Assembly (NCBI GenBank): GCA_032358165.1
Contig: JAALGY010000014.1
Coordinates: 62,001-126,000 of the forward strand
DNA from: Diplosphaera chodatii
Taxonomy: Eukaryota; Chlorophyta; Trebouxiophyceae; Prasiolales; Stichococcaceae
DNA length: 64,000 nt
Direction: 5' to 3'
In this document: positions 12,745-25,200 of the stretch, piece after piece
Layout of the letters: every line of letters begins with the position of its first letter
Numbering within the stretch: position 1 is the first letter of the stretch
Translations under genes and position numbers: made by a program
The notes under the pieces: generated by a model
What the model saw: the letters and a program-made list of their open reading frames with translations, nothing else
The model's database searches: none
What the model was told of the DNA's origin: nothing

Positions 12745-13168
12745 TACGACAGCACGATCATAGCTGTTTCGTTAACGCTTCGTCGACTACTACTACCCAA
12801 GCGTTGGTAGGGGCCTCTACGAGCTTTCAGATCACGGAGTGCGACTCCTCAGCCAGCTTCGTTTTGAGTCTCCAATTGCTGATGCAGCGTTCGCGCAAGG
12901 TACCAAGTTCACAGTCACGTGACAGATGTGAAGAGTGGAGCATGCTGCAAGCAGTTCGCAACCGAGCTGGCAGCTTGAGGAACACCGCCCTGGAGCATGT
13001 GCTGCATAACTTGCACATGTGTGCCGAGCTGTGACTGCTGAAGTGCTGTGTTGCAGCATGGCCGGCACCGGCCGTCGCCGTGGGTGGGCTGAACCGCGTT
13101 CATGCAGGACAATGCATGCGGCAGACCTCGAAACATGGCTTGTACCGTCTGACGCCTGAAAATCCGCC
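12745..13168. other. Intergenic, divergent promoter region cyclophilin/SAP protein
   Basis: These 424 bases lie between two divergent ATGs. I see no further gene and no clear core promoter motif. Confidence 0.4.
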
Positions 13169-14728
13169 ATGTTGGACGCCTGGGACCTACACGATGATGT
13201 AGCTGAGCAGGGCGGCAAGGCTCGTGCGATCGATAGCCTATCACAGTCCCAGCATGGCTGTGAGAGCCAGGTTCCGTTGCGTTTGATCGGTGAGGCTGGC
13301 TTCTATCACAGCCCAGGAGTCTGGTCAGTGGGACAGCAAGGTCAGCAAGCAGAGCCAGCAGGGCAGCAGCCGCCGCTGCTCAGCCGCCAACAGCCAGACA
13401 ATGCCCAGTTCGGCTGGTCGCAGCCGTCGGTGCCAGGCGCACAACAGCCTGCCAGCGGCCGATCACTGCTTGGACGGCCCGCCCCTGATGCATGCACCTC
13501 TGCTGCTGATCCGAACCATCCCGCTGCAGTTCTCCACGGACTGCAGGGTGGAGGTGTGCAACATCCGCAATGCAGACAGCCCATGCCTCAGCCTGCCGCA
13601 CCCACGCAGCCAGCAGCTGAGCCGCCGGTCCATGTCCGGCTCGGAGCGCCTGTCAGCAACATGTGCCTGGAGACGTACTGTCACATTCACAGCCTGCTGA
13701 CAGGCGGCAGATCAACAGTGGTACAGCAGCTGCATGCGCCGCAGTTGAGCACTCTCCGCTCGCAGGACATCAAGCAGGTGCTTTACATTATCTATGCACA
13801 CACAATGCATCTTGCGCACATGTGAACAACCGACAGATACCTGGAATAAGTCAGCGCTTGAGCATGCGTTGCTGCAGGTGCTGTACATGCACGGCCATGC
13901 TGTTGGCAGCAAGACGAAGCAGGTGCCCACCCAGCTTTATTCTTCACTCTCAGGGCTTGCAAAGCATCTGGTGTCTGGTTGCTGCTGAGTCGCCTCTGAC
14001 GGACTGCAGGATCTCCTGGACAAGATGGTAGGACTGCCCCTCTCCAGCATGCAGCGCCGCGCCGAGGCAGCAAAGGTGTCACAGGTGGGCATTACCAGGG
14101 GTATATGGGTCATTGGCATGCCTGAGCGACTGGGCGCTGTTCCTAGTCAGCCTCATGACTGTGCACCGTGCTGCAGGCGACTGGCCACTGTGCGGCAGTA
14201 GACACAGATGATCTGGTAGCCCTGGGCTTAGCGGCACCCACTGGGTTGCTGAAATTTGCTCTCCAGCGCAATGAGCTGCGGTGCTCGATGATGGAGTCAT
14301 CAGCCACCGGAAGCAAGGTGCGGCGCACTTGCCTGTATCAAGCACATGTATCAAGCACATGTCTGCATGTCGAATTCTATGGGATGCCAAATGTGTAAGA
14401 TCATGTGCAGGAAGCCAATACACAGTGTGTCACAGCACCAGACCACGCACCACAGCGGGAAACTGGGGCAGTAAATGGCAGGACTGGAGACTTGCAGCTG
14501 CCGCCAGCTGCCCCTTTGCAGCATAGAGCGATGTGTGAAGTGGCCAGTGCAACTGATGTAGACACTGCTCGCAAGCGCAAGGCTGCCGCCTGGCTGTCAG
14601 ACGATGCAGCTGACCAGGCTTCATGCAGACACATGACGCACAACAGCTCAATGGCTGAGTGCACAGTCAGGTACAGTCCAGGTGAGAGCGTATTCAGGCC
14701 AGGGCTTCTACTGCCAGGGTTGCAGTAG
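13169..14728 (+). CDS. SAP-domain protein, Gln/Pro-rich, function unknown
   Basis: Five exons (13169-13777, 13878-13922, 14010-14084, 14177-14317, 14411-14728) join entirely in phase 0 and give 395 residues. The first ~185 residues are Gln/Pro/Ala-rich. A SAP-type DNA/RNA-binding fold is assembled across exons 1-3: LSTLRSQDIKQ, then VLYMHGHAVGSKTKQ, then DLLDKMV, matching the two-helix L..L...dlk..L...G....G.K..Li.rl pattern. Downstream are AVDTDDLVALGLAAP and a basic KRK patch near the C-terminus that could be a nuclear localisation signal. I recognise no other domain. A nuclear nucleic-acid-binding role is inferred only from the SAP match. The gene is convergent with naphthoate synthase. 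Confidence 0.62.
14335..14360. repeat. Perfect 13-base tandem duplication in SAP gene intron 4
   Basis: The unit gtatcaagcacat occurs twice in direct succession inside the intron between 14317 and 14411. Confidence 0.85.
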
Positions 14729-15271
14729 GATGTGAAACAAACGTCAAATCTCGCATTTCTGCACCAAACGGTCCTGAAATGCACAGGCTCAGTTGTATGG
14801 GTGACGATGGGCAAGAAGAAGTGGCCAGCACTGGTCATAACTGTGGATAACACACAGGTATCATCCTGCAAGTGTTCTAGATGCATGCAGAAACCGCATG
14901 CATGTCACACTATAGTGTGTGCAATCTTTCAGCTTTTGCCGCAGGCTGGCCGGCAGCCAGTGGATGTCAGGGTGCAGCTATTTGCAACCGGCATCAAAAC
15001 GACAGTCAAGCTATCTACCGACTGTCAATTCAAAAGTTCGGACACGCCTGCAGACGACAGTGCACTTGCACACAAGGTGTCTGACCAGTGAAGTCAGCCA
15101 TGTGCACCCTGCAAGCAAAATGTAGGATGCGATGCATTGTGCGTTCTCCTATCTGTGTCAGATGACACCTGACATGTGCAGGCCTTTGCAGCAGCGCAAA
15201 TGCACTTCAACAGCATCTCTGTCGAAGAATAGTGATCGGCGACCAGGAACTCCGGCCTCCACGTGCTTACA
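14729..15271. other. Intergenic between convergent genes
   Basis: This stretch should hold the 3' UTRs of the SAP gene and naphthoate synthase. Short open frames on both strands show no recognisable product. Confidence 0.4.
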
Positions 15272-17178
15272 TCAGGGTAGCCGCCTGAACCTCGAAAAGT
15301 CTGGGGGCCGTTTCTGCAGATAAGCCTCTCGGCCCTGTACACACAGGAAGGTAGTGTCAGCGCAGTCTGATTCAGCTGGTACAGTGGGGGTGTCGCAATA
15401 TTTCGCTTGCATGCATGCCATCTGAATGCTGTGCGAACCTCGTTGCCTTCTTCTGACTGGTAGAATAGCATTGTTGCATTGCCGCCCAGCTCCTGCAAAC
15501 AGGGCCACAAGCTTACGACAAGCCCCTGGCAGGCTGCACTCAACCCCTAGTCAGTAACCTGGATGACTTCACACCCAAGCCTTGCCACGTCGCTGCATGC
15601 ACACAGTGGTGTGGCGTCACATGACCACCTGAATGCCTGCCTGGCCATCCTCTGCTGCATTCAGTGCTGCCTTAAGCACACGCAGCGCTGTTGGACTGTT
15701 GCGCATGATCTCACGGCACCTGCACATGGCACATGTTGGTGGTTTATTGTCACATGCAAACGGTCTCTGACATCAGTGATGTTAAGATAATTGTTCGACC
15801 TGCTGTGTGGGCCAGCCACACCCTAGGAGTAGTTTCAAGGACGTCCTGCAGGGCGCCCACCAGACGGTGGTCTCCTCCTCCAGGCGCGCCAGGGGCACGA
15901 CGGTGTTGACGAGCCCCATCTGCAGCGCCTGCTCCGCGCTGTACAGGCGCGCCAGGAACCACATCTCCCGCGCCCGCTTCTGGCCTGCAGCCGTGTCCGA
16001 GGCTCGGCTAAAACCGAGATAAACGTGCTGCACCGGCGGCTAAAAAGGTCCGCCACTCCTGGTGGCGGCTTCGTGGAGGCCGGGTGTGCTATGCGGGATC
16101 CTACCTATGAGGCGCGCCATCTGAGTGGAGCCGTACCCAGCATCAAAGCTGCCGACCTTTGGCCCTGTCTGCCCGAACACAGCGTTGTCCGCTGCAATGG
16201 TGAGGTCACACATCATGTGCAGGATGTGGCCGCCGCCCACGGCATAGCCCGCCACCTGCGCGATGACCGGCTTTGGCAGCCGCCGTATCTGCACCTGTGG
16301 TGCACGGGCCAAAGTGTGAGGCTTGCAGCAGCTGCGCGCGAAACATGAGTGTAGCACGCTCCTTGCTCCTGCTCTGGGCAGTCTTGAGCGGATTGTGGTC
16401 AATCAGAACGTTGATCAGGTCAGGGACGTGCCTGCAGGTCGAGCACATTGAGGCGTGGGACGCCATCGCTGCCAACATAGCCGCCCTTGCCGCGTACATC
16501 CTGGTCGCCGCCGCTGCAGAAGGCGGCATCGCCTTTGCCTGCAGCCATCCGATAGAAGCTGTGCTGCAGCACCTCAACTCTGGTCATGGCCAGGCAGATG
16601 ATCAGCAACTTCAGTGGGGGAGACGTTGGTACGGTCAGGCTGGTGCACCAGTCAGGACGATGACTCCAATAGCCGGGTCGTCCCGGGCGTCTGCAAAGCA
16701 CAGCGACATCTCCCGCACCGTCAGCGGCGTGAAGGCATTGCGCTTGTGTGGCCGGTTGATGACAATCTGCATGCGCAGGCACACATCATGAGCATCCGTG
16801 CAGCAATGATCATGCGTGAGTCCTGCCTGATCTATGTGCGAACACCAAGTGTCAAAGCATCAGCATGCCAAATACCACAGCGCGCAAGTGCAATCTCACC
16901 CGTGCAATGCCGTCAGCATCCGCCTTCTCATACAGCACCTCCTGCAACGTTTCGCGCGCCACAGAGGAAACATTGCGCCACAGCGCTGGAGTTCGCGGCA
17001 CCTCGCCATGTATCCTCGCATAAGACGAGGACGCGCCGCCGCTGGCACCCGCTGCCGTCGGCTGCCGCGCCATTGCTGGCGCTAATCCGGTCTCGGTGGT
17101 GCCATCACGGCAAGCGTCCTGCTCAGCCGGATCAATGTGGTCCCTGACGGCTTGCAGACGCCTTGCAGCGGCGTCCAT
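15272..17178 (-). CDS. menB: 1,4-dihydroxy-2-naphthoyl-CoA synthase (naphthoate synthase)
   Basis: This crotonase-family enzyme cyclises o-succinylbenzoyl-CoA in phylloquinone synthesis. Eight exons (17178-16900, 16766-16649, 16538-16432, 16294-16105, 15984-15861, 15719-15629, 15492-15439, 15334-15272) join in phase to give 341 residues, close to plant enzymes. Landmarks are [36 protein letters not shown] then [20 protein letters not shown] (oxyanion hole), [46 protein letters not shown] and the C-terminal [13 protein letters not shown]. Residues 6-15 read [10 protein letters not shown], aligned with the peroxisomal PTS2-type signal of plant homologues. Intron 3 is GC-AG (donor at 16431). The start is the ATG at 17178; the GTG just upstream is not needed. 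Confidence 0.96.
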
Positions 17179-17888
17179 CACTACTGTCTACCGAAGACTG
17201 CCTCTGACGCAAGTGACAAGCACATGCACGTCAAGTTTCAAGGCTGTAGGCAAGTTTGACCCCAGCCGACAGGCGCAATCGTCAAAACACACGTCAATGG
17301 TGAGTGAGGCGACAGGTGGGACGTCACGAATGGGCTTGGATGCATGATGCACCTGGTCATCTGGATGAGCAGTGCTGGAAGACAGGGGGCAGAGGTTGGA
17401 GCCCAACCCCGGCCTGGCACACACATTGGATGCAAACCTGCTCGAGCCGACGACGATTTGATCTGCACATCATTGCACTTCTTGCACATCCGGTCCATCC
17501 GCGGGATACGCAGCTGGCTTCCAAACTCGGCATTGTGGACCACAGGCAAGCTGGTGTTTCTGCCACCTGTGTTTTGTCAGGTGTGCAGGCTGTCTTCGGA
17601 GCGGTTCAGCTGTCGATTTCCTGTCAAGGCGTTACAAGCCCTGCTCGGTACAACAGCAAGGGTTTGTCAAGGCTCAGCCGAACAGCTTGCTGGTAGGCGT
17701 GAGATAGCCAGATCGGTGCGTCACACGCAGCTAGACACTACAGAGGAAGGTCACGAGCAGACAAGCAAGCAACGGCAGGTGCTTGGGTAGACCAGCACTT
17801 CAAGCGCTCGCTGCCATGACATTCGGCACATGAACCTTGGGACGCACCACAGAGCATCGCCCGCAGCGGGCGCTCAGCAGGCAGCACC
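17179..17888. other. Intergenic, divergent promoter region menB/GOT1
   Basis: About 710 bases lie between divergent ATGs. Short frames here have no recognisable domain. The region presumably carries both promoters and 5' UTRs. Confidence 0.4.
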
Positions 17889-18603
17889 ATGATGGACGAC
17901 CGCCGCAGTGAGCAGTTGCATGCATAGTAGCGCACCATGTAGCCTGTGATGTGCGCTCTGTCGCTTTGTCGGGATGTCGCTTTGTCAGGATGATAAGCGC
18001 GACAAGCCTCCTGCAGCAATTCAGTAACGTAAGCGTGTTTTGTTGCTGCAGAAATCGGTGTGGGACTCACCGGCTTTGGGTTTTTGTTCACCTTCCTCGG
18101 CGTGATTTTCTTCTTTGATAAGGGTCTGCTGGCAATGGGCAACGTACGTGTGCACATGATGGCAGCTCTTCATGCACAGCCCTAAATGTGCGTTCCACGT
18201 CAGGGCCTGCAATGTGGAACCTGACCTCAACACATGTGATCATGCAGATACTATTTGTTGCTGGCGTTGCCATGACGATTGGCACACAGGCTACAGTCCG
18301 GTTCTTCATGCGGCGAAAGAATCACAGGGTAGTTGCAGCGGTGCGGTGTTCCTGGTGATGTGCAGCTGCTGCTTCCAACTCGAGCAAGGCTTCTCTCTGC
18401 TCCTGCAGGGCTCGGCATGTTTTCTGTTTGGGTTCGTGTTGGTGGTCTGGGGCTGGGCCATCATAGGTTTCGTGGTGGAGACGTATGGCTTCTTCCTGCT
18501 GTTCCGTGGTTTCTTCCCGACAGTGCTCAGCTTCCTGCGCAGCGTACCGTTCCTGGGCAGACTACTGGACGCCCCCGCCCTTAAAACAGTGGGTCGCAGC
18601 TAA
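17889..18603 (+). CDS. GOT1: GOT1 vesicle transport membrane protein
   Basis: GOT1 is a small four-helix Golgi/ER membrane protein in COPII-dependent ER-to-Golgi traffic. Exons 17889-17907, 18052-18143, 18248-18328 and 18409-18603 join in phase to give 128 residues. The sequence follows the family closely: MMDDRRK then IGVGLTGFGFLFTFLGV, FFDKGLLAMGN, ILFVAGVAMTIG, FFMRRKNHR, GSACFLFGFVLVVWGW, and YGFFLLFRGFFPTVLSFLRS. Four hydrophobic segments are visible. The first exon holds only six codons and one base. Intron 1 contains an imperfect 16-base tandem duplication (17959-17990). Confidence 0.95.
17959..17990. repeat. Imperfect 16-base tandem duplication in GOT1 intron 1
   Basis: tgtcgctttgtcggga is followed at once by tgtcgctttgtcagga, one base different. 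Confidence 0.8.
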
Positions 18604-18968
18604 GCCTTTCAGCGTCCGGTCAAACGCATTGATGACCTGGCTTGAGCTGTGGACACAGCAATGGCCACAACGTTATGCCCATGCCATGGTGCTCGCAGGT
18701 GATCAATCGAATAGCGCCAGCACAGACATTGCCCGTTTGACATTTGGGAGTGGTCGGGAATTGCACCATGGCAGAAAGGAATGCGTGTCAGGACGCATTG
18801 CCAGGACAGCAGCAGCTGAGATTGCAAGCACGGCAGGCTTCCGAACGATGTTTAGTTCCAGTGCTTCGCCAGCTGTCGGCTGCATGACAATCCCAGCACG
18901 CATGCAAGTCCTATTGAAGCAACGCTGACGGTCCAAGAATGTCGCATCCACCAGCAAGAAGCCTCCCG
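18604..18968. other. Intergenic between convergent GOT1 and TMEM120-like genes
   Basis: These 365 bases presumably hold the two 3' UTRs. No supported gene is seen. Confidence 0.4.
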
Positions 18969-21476
18969 TCATCGCATTTTCTGCTGCGGCTTGCCACGCT
19001 GCGCCTTCAGCTTCTGCTTTGCATAGATGGTAGCCACCTGACCACAGCGCTAAACCCTCAGCACAGATGCCTTCATGTAGACTAGGTTGGCATGCATATT
19101 TGCAGATCCACATAAATGCTTGGGCTTGCCGTGTTGCGGAAGTTGCAAGCTGCCATGGTGAGCATCAGCACGCCCACAAGAAGCACGCCACGACTCCCTC
19201 GCAAGTCTGATTCGTGCTGCTCTTGATCCTGTAAAGCGTTGCCACGTTACCAAGTGACGTCAAGGCAGACCACCCTTTCCTATCAGAAAGCACACTGAAC
19301 ATGGTGTTGTGATTCCCATTAGTACAAAAAGGCGGCCGCTGCTCACCAGCCAACCCTCAGCTGAGATAGCGTTGCGCCAACCGCGCAGCACCATCATGAT
19401 GCCAATGTTGGCTTGCAAGCCTTGCAGCCAGAATAGCAGTGGGTACCTGCACAGCGACACAGCCACATGCGCTTCACTTGCTGGCCACCCACTTTGCAAA
19501 CATCAGTGGGTAACCCAGCAGCCAGCAGCGCGACAAGTGTACTCACAGCAGTAAGAGCTGCCCAAAGTTGCCGCTGCTCTCCCCGCTGACAACGTCCATA
19601 GCCATGGCCTTGCCGAGCGCGATCCGAGTATATAAGCGCGTGCGCTGGTACCTGGTTGCAGCATTGTAGTATCACGAATGCCCTCAGATGGAGCTGCTGC
19701 AGATGGCGCATGCATAGCAAGGCACAATCTCATGAAGGATGGGCTCACCTGTTCTGTAAAATCATGACTATGGATTGCCACCAAGCCCACCACAAGAATT
19801 TGTTGACTGTGAACTGCACGGACGGGCTGTCTACAGGCAGCATCAGCAGCACCGCTACTGTGAAGATCGAAACCTGCGCTCGGCACGACTGCAATATTAG
19901 CACTATCGTGACAGTGTGTAACTCAAACAGTTCCAGTCTGCATCTCAAGTACTGACACAGTGCTGCAAACGCACCACATGGTGCATCATCCACCATCCAC
20001 GGATGCGGCTGCCGTTGACCTGGTCATGCAGATGTGCACTTCTGTACAGGGGCGCTATTGATGCTCAACATGCGGCACAATGTGTCATTGCAGATGGATG
20101 CACAGCCCGACAGAGGCTTCCTGACCTTCAGGACGCTCTCGCGCAGCAGCATACCAGTGAAGAAGTACAGCATGTACAGCAGCAGCAGCTGCACGCCCAC
20201 CTGCAGATCGGCAGGCAGGGCAATTTGCAGCAGGATGTCAATAGGACTTTATCATGACCCCTGATTGGTGTCATGCAGCACAAAATTTGTATTCAGTACT
20301 GCAGAAATGTTTTCAACAGAAAGTTCTAGGCATAGCTGTACCATGAGGGGTGGTGTCAAGGTGTGCGGCTTGCCAGCCTCAGCACGGCGTCTGGACTCCC
20401 GCAAACCCAGCAGCAACACCGATGAAAACAGGAAGAGCAGGTACCTGCATGTACACACCAGCAATGGTTCACAGCATGGTTCACAGCCTTGTCGGATCTA
20501 CTGAGATGGAGACTCAAATCCGGAATGATCAGGGTATGCCTATCATCCGAAGCCAAACCGCAGAGCCGGGCAGGGCGCGCACCCGGTGCGGTCGCGGAAG
20601 GAGTGGTACTCCTCCTTCATGCGGATGCCCTCCGAGCGCTGCAGGGTGACCACGTTGGTGGCGCGCCCCAGCAGCACCTGCAGCGCGCGCGGGTTGCGCT
20701 GCTTGAGCAGCTTGCGCCTGCACGCGCCACACACCGCGCGTCGCCAGTGCGCCCAGAGGCTGCAGGCCGTCCCAACCTTTCGTGCTGCGCAAGCCAACTT
20801 GGCATCCTTTCTCGTACACATGCCAGGATCTTGCGATGCGCAGACGCACAAGTCGCCGCCGGGCCCCAGCCCGCGGACCACTTTGTCGGCACCCTCCAGC
20901 TCCTGCAGCGCCTCCGCATCCCCCCGATCCCGAGCGCCCTGCTGCGCATCGGCCAGCGCGCGCTGCAGCGACTTGACCTTCGAAGCACAGCACGTCCAGC
21001 GCCTGATGGTTTAGCCTGAGGCAAGGAGTGCTGGCCGGCTGGCATGCTGGCCTGGCCCCAATGCGCAACATGAGGTGTGCAGTGGGCAGGCTAGCTGGCT
21101 GAGCATCATCGAGATGACCCAAACCATGGAACGAGCAACGCTATCGTGGCCGACCTCACCTCCTCCGCCAGCGCATCCTGCTCCCCGAGCACACGCTGAT
21201 TGTGCGTCGCCACCCGCTGGCTCAGTGATTGCCTGCGGCATTACACCGCATTGCAGTATCATTTGCCGCGAGCTGCAGGGAACAGTTTGCAGCACAGGCC
21301 AATCAGATCAGGACTGCCAGTGAGTCCACGTACGCTCTGCTGCTGAGCTCGTCTGCCGGGCGCACATGCTGCTGCAGCGCAAGAAGGGACTGATTTCTGC
21401 AGGTCGCAGGGCAAGAGATCGTTATGTACATGCGATTCTCATTGACAAAAGCAGCGAGCACCTGACTTGGAGCCAT
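18969..21476 (-). CDS. TMEM120/TMPIT-family multispanning membrane protein
   Basis: Animal TMEM120 proteins are nuclear-envelope/ER six-helix proteins with an N-terminal coiled coil, related in fold to fatty-acid elongases. Here the minus strand encodes a coiled coil (QRVATHNQRVLGEQDALAEE near 21230-21170; SLQRALADAQQGARDRGD near 20970). Next comes ALQVLLGRATNVVTLQRSEG with MKEEYHSFRDRT (20690-20575), aligned with the family LGNVNV...KDEY..F motif. Membrane exons follow: LLLYMLYFFTGMLLRESVLK, VNGSRIRGWWMMHH, VSIFTVAVLLMLPVDSPSV, ALGKAMAMDVVSGESSG, YPLLFWLQGLQANIGIMMVL, GVLLVGVLMLTMAACNFRNT, and the basic tail VATIYAKQKLKAQRGK, stopping at 18969. The start is tentative: ATG 21476 (MAPSQ) can splice in phase to the coiled-coil exon, but an upstream exon is possible. 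Confidence 0.72.
20463..20486. repeat. Perfect 12-base tandem duplication in TMEM120-like intron
   Basis: atggttcacagc occurs twice in direct succession within an intron of the TMEM120-like gene. Confidence 0.8.
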
Positions 21477-22207
21477 CTTCCAATTTGCTGATCTCGAACC
21501 TGCTTCAGATCAACTGTGCACCCGCAAGCTTGAATTCAATCACAGCCTGTCCCTCAGACTGTTGACGCACTACAACAAGCGCGAAGAGTAGCATACAAAG
21601 GAAGACTGCCACACTCACCCTGATCTTCTTAACATGGGTGAAACTCCGAGATGCTGCCGTGTCGTTACCTCACCTTCATTGTTGAATTGTTGATGCCCCT
21701 TCCACAACGTTGCCCGAGAATTTTTCTGGCGGCACCCGTTCTGATGGCACCACTTTGCAAAGCAGTTGGTACACGGATAAACGCTCTGCAACACAACCAC
21801 GTGCAACCATCCAATAGCAACAGTACACGTAAAGCTCGTCAATTGTTAGGTGCCTGACGCTGCCGTCCAGCGCCAAATCTCAATCAACCCAACTAGATAG
21901 ATAGTTTGATGCATCCCCACGATGCTATCACCCAGTGACCACCTCCAAAACCTGCTACATGTCACCAAGTGTGCTCAACGAACTGACTGGCCACCAAGTT
22001 GCGGGAAGCTTGTGATCGTGATGGTACTTGGCGGGAGGTTCGTATCTGACTGCCGTGCAGCTTGCTGCTTGCGAGCCTCTGCAATAGCCTGCAATCATAG
22101 GCGACTGCTTGCCTCAAGATGGTGCCTTGAGGTGCTCCTTCGTTGCATTCACGACTGCATGGATCAAGCAGCTTCGCATCGGCAAACACTACCATGTCAT
22201 TAGGACG
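21477..22207. other. Spacer between OPR/RAP gene 3' end and TMEM120-like gene
   Basis: Both neighbours are on the minus strand. The stretch may hold the OPR 3' UTR (or a last small exon near 22160-22120), the TMEM120-like promoter and possibly its true first exon. An open frame at 21876-21676 lacks an ATG at its start. Confidence 0.35.
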
Positions 22208-25200
22208 TCAGGTACTTTCTGCAAAAGCTCGGGTAGCAGAACATTTCACCTGAGCCAGGTAAGCCTGCTTGGCAGGCAGCGAGGGGCTGCTGTCCCACAG
22301 GAAGTAGGGGACGCTGATGACGGTCCAGCCACGGGCAGCCAGCAGGCGGCGCCGCCCCGCCGTCTCCCCAAGCGGCGTGCGTGTGTTGGCAGTGAAGTGG
22401 TGTGGCCCGTCCACCTAGGCATCAATCACCAGCTCTGATCGTGACACCCCATAGCAAAGCAGATGCCACAGCAGACAGCACCTGTTACACTGTGAAAGGC
22501 ATCAGTAGCTATGCAACGGCCGTACCTCCATGGCAATGCGCTCCTGCGGTAGAGCGATGTCGATGGAGAACTGCGCATCCTCTGTTGCATACTCCAGGTT
22601 GTGCCTGCAGCACACATTGTGGGCTTTGCCACAAAGGTAGCAAGGTGCACACGATCATGTGCCACAGCATCGCTTGGCAGATCAGCAGGGGCCTTGCCGA
22701 CATCTGCATCAGCTCGAGCTGTTGCTGGAGTACTCTGGGGGCGCACGGGATGCCCATGGCGCGGAGGTGGGCGGCCACGTCGGCGTGGAACTCGGACACG
22801 TGGACGCGGCGGACGGTCGCGCTCCACAGCGCCGCCGCCGCCTCCAGCAGCCCCTCGGGCCCTGCCCCCAGCTGCGAGCCGGCCCCGGCGCGGCCGCCCT
22901 CCTGCTCCATCAGCAGCCGCGCCTGGTGCACCTGCACCACTCGACTGCAGCATCACCAAACTGTCTACTGAAGCTGGCATACACCACACATGAACAGTAG
23001 TTGATAGCTCCTGACAATATCACTGGCTGAGAATCACTAGGATGCTGTGGGACAGGGTGCGCCAGTTCCCATCCTGGCAGGCAAGGTCAGGTCTGCATAT
23101 CAGACTCAGAAATTCTGTATATCATTACCAGGGCCAAGGTACAGAGCAGCCTGCCTGGGTGAGAGCCTCTGGTGGAAGGTCGATGGAGCCATCCTTCTGG
23201 CTTAGGCACCCAAATTGCTCCATAAATGCCTCCCAAACCTGAACAAATCAGCGCATGAGTTTCTAACTAGCTTGCTGCTGGCGCGCTTTCATGCTTAGCC
23301 AGAGATGCCACATCTGTAAAGCGTCTGCCGCAGCTGATGCTGCTGCACACCTGTGGTGTGCAGAGGCGCAGAATGGTAAGAGCCCACAGCATGTTGCTCA
23401 GCTGCTGTGCGTTGAAGGTCTCGGTGGCAAGTCGGGCCCGAATCTCGGCCAGCAGCACTCCCATCAGCGATGGCACGACTAGCCCCAGACATGCGTAGCT
23501 GAACGACAACGACAGATCCTCATTTGCGACCATGGCATGACCCCCAAACATGCGTGAAGTGCAGTGCATTTCGTCATCGTTGTTTGCCTGACAGGCGTGC
23601 ATGCTTGCCACAGGATCAAGTAGAGCCAGCATACCTCCAGGTGATGTTGGTGAGGTGCTGCAAAGCCAACTCCTGCGTACACGTGTCAGCCAGGGATCAG
23701 GTGCAGGCAGCAGTACTAAGTGCTGCCAACTCAGATGTGTGAGCAGATTGTCATGCATGCTTGCCGGCAACCCAGCATACTGCCAGCACACAGCACCTTG
23801 ATGAGCACGATGGACCGCTCGGCAATGGCTGCCATGAGATTGCTGTTGAAGTGCCCCAACTTGCCAAAGGCCCAGCAGAGGTTGGACAGGTTTTGCTGAC
23901 TGAACTCGTGAATGCGAGGCACCGCCTCTGCTGCGACAGCTTCCATAAGCCGCTCGTTGTATTGACCTGCAGCATGTAAGTGCATCTGTGCTGTTTACGG
24001 TAGAAAGGCCCCTGACATCAAATTGAAAAGCTGCACCATTCTGGCTGGGATTCCATCTGGGTGGACGACAGCTCACCCAGCTTAGCAAAGCTCCACACCT
24101 GCGCATTGTGAATCGCTTTTGCGAGTTGCACCCACTTCATGTGCTTTGCTGCATACACAGTTTACGATGCTTGGCTGTATCATACCTCACGATGCCCTGA
24201 TCCTCACCGTGTTGGATAGCTCCTGTGGGTTGCACTCTGACACCCTGATGACCATGGCCTGCAGAGAGCCCCACGTCCATGTCACTGCTATGCTACTTTT
24301 GTGGCAACATGCATGATGCTGACATCGTTGTCATTGTCAGTCTGTCATTGCATCGTACTGCACACCTTTGCGACAGCTTGCACCATGGCGCCGCCAGGCT
24401 GCTGCTCCAGGGTGGCGAACGCCCACCTAAAGACAGTGACGGTTCAAAATGTAGGTGCAGATAGCACGAGCGAATGCAGTCAGCGGGCCATCGAGGTGAT
24501 GACTATGATCCCATGTGCTGTGCGGAACCAACGCACATCGTATTGGATAAGTGCTGGCGGGAGAACTCTGCAGCGCTGACAGCGGTGCCCAGTCGTAGCA
24601 CAGCCTCACGAGCCACAGCAGCACAGAAGTCCTGCAGTGATCATGACTGTCCAATTGAACACCGTGCTCCTTCAAATGGCAGTCTGACAAACCATGTGCT
24701 ATACATGGTAAGTCGGTCCGCACCTTGCAGTCAGTGTGCTTCATGGTTGCCATCGCCCTGCAGAAATGTTGTGATTGCAGCGGCTGTGAAGGAGTGCATC
24801 TGCGGGCTATGGTGGCCACACCAGACGAGGGAACGGGCATCAGCATGCAAGCAAGGCTCACCAAACAGTGTTGCTGATGTTCTGAGCCGAGAAATACTGC
24901 AGGATGTCAACTGCCCGTGATAGCAGACGTGCGACAAAGGTGTGCCCTGGGTGCATGTCCAATGTTGCAAATGCCCTGCATGCTCAGACCGCAGCCTCGG
25001 CTGTGGCATGCCGTGATGATGTGCACGAGTGTTAGGTGTTGCTGCAACGCTATGAAAAGATGCATGGTTTCCCAAACCTCACGGCACATGGACTTTACAG
25101 GGCGTCTCGCCCACCATACGAAGTTGGCGATGGACTGAGGCTGGTAGTCGGACAGATGAGCGCCAGCATGTGCAGCTGCAGCATTAAGCAGCTCGGCAGG

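Noticed and set aside
14401..14886. 161-codon minus-strand frame
   Set aside because: Antisense to the last SAP-gene exon, which is supported by five in-phase exons.
20489..21019. 176-codon plus-strand frame opposite TMEM120-like exons
   Set aside because: Shadow of the coiled-coil and LLGRATNVV exons on the minus strand.
21676..21876. Minus-strand frame as TMEM120-like first exon
   Set aside because: It would splice in phase, but the frame has no ATG (TTG at its start), so the ATG at 21476 was preferred tentatively.
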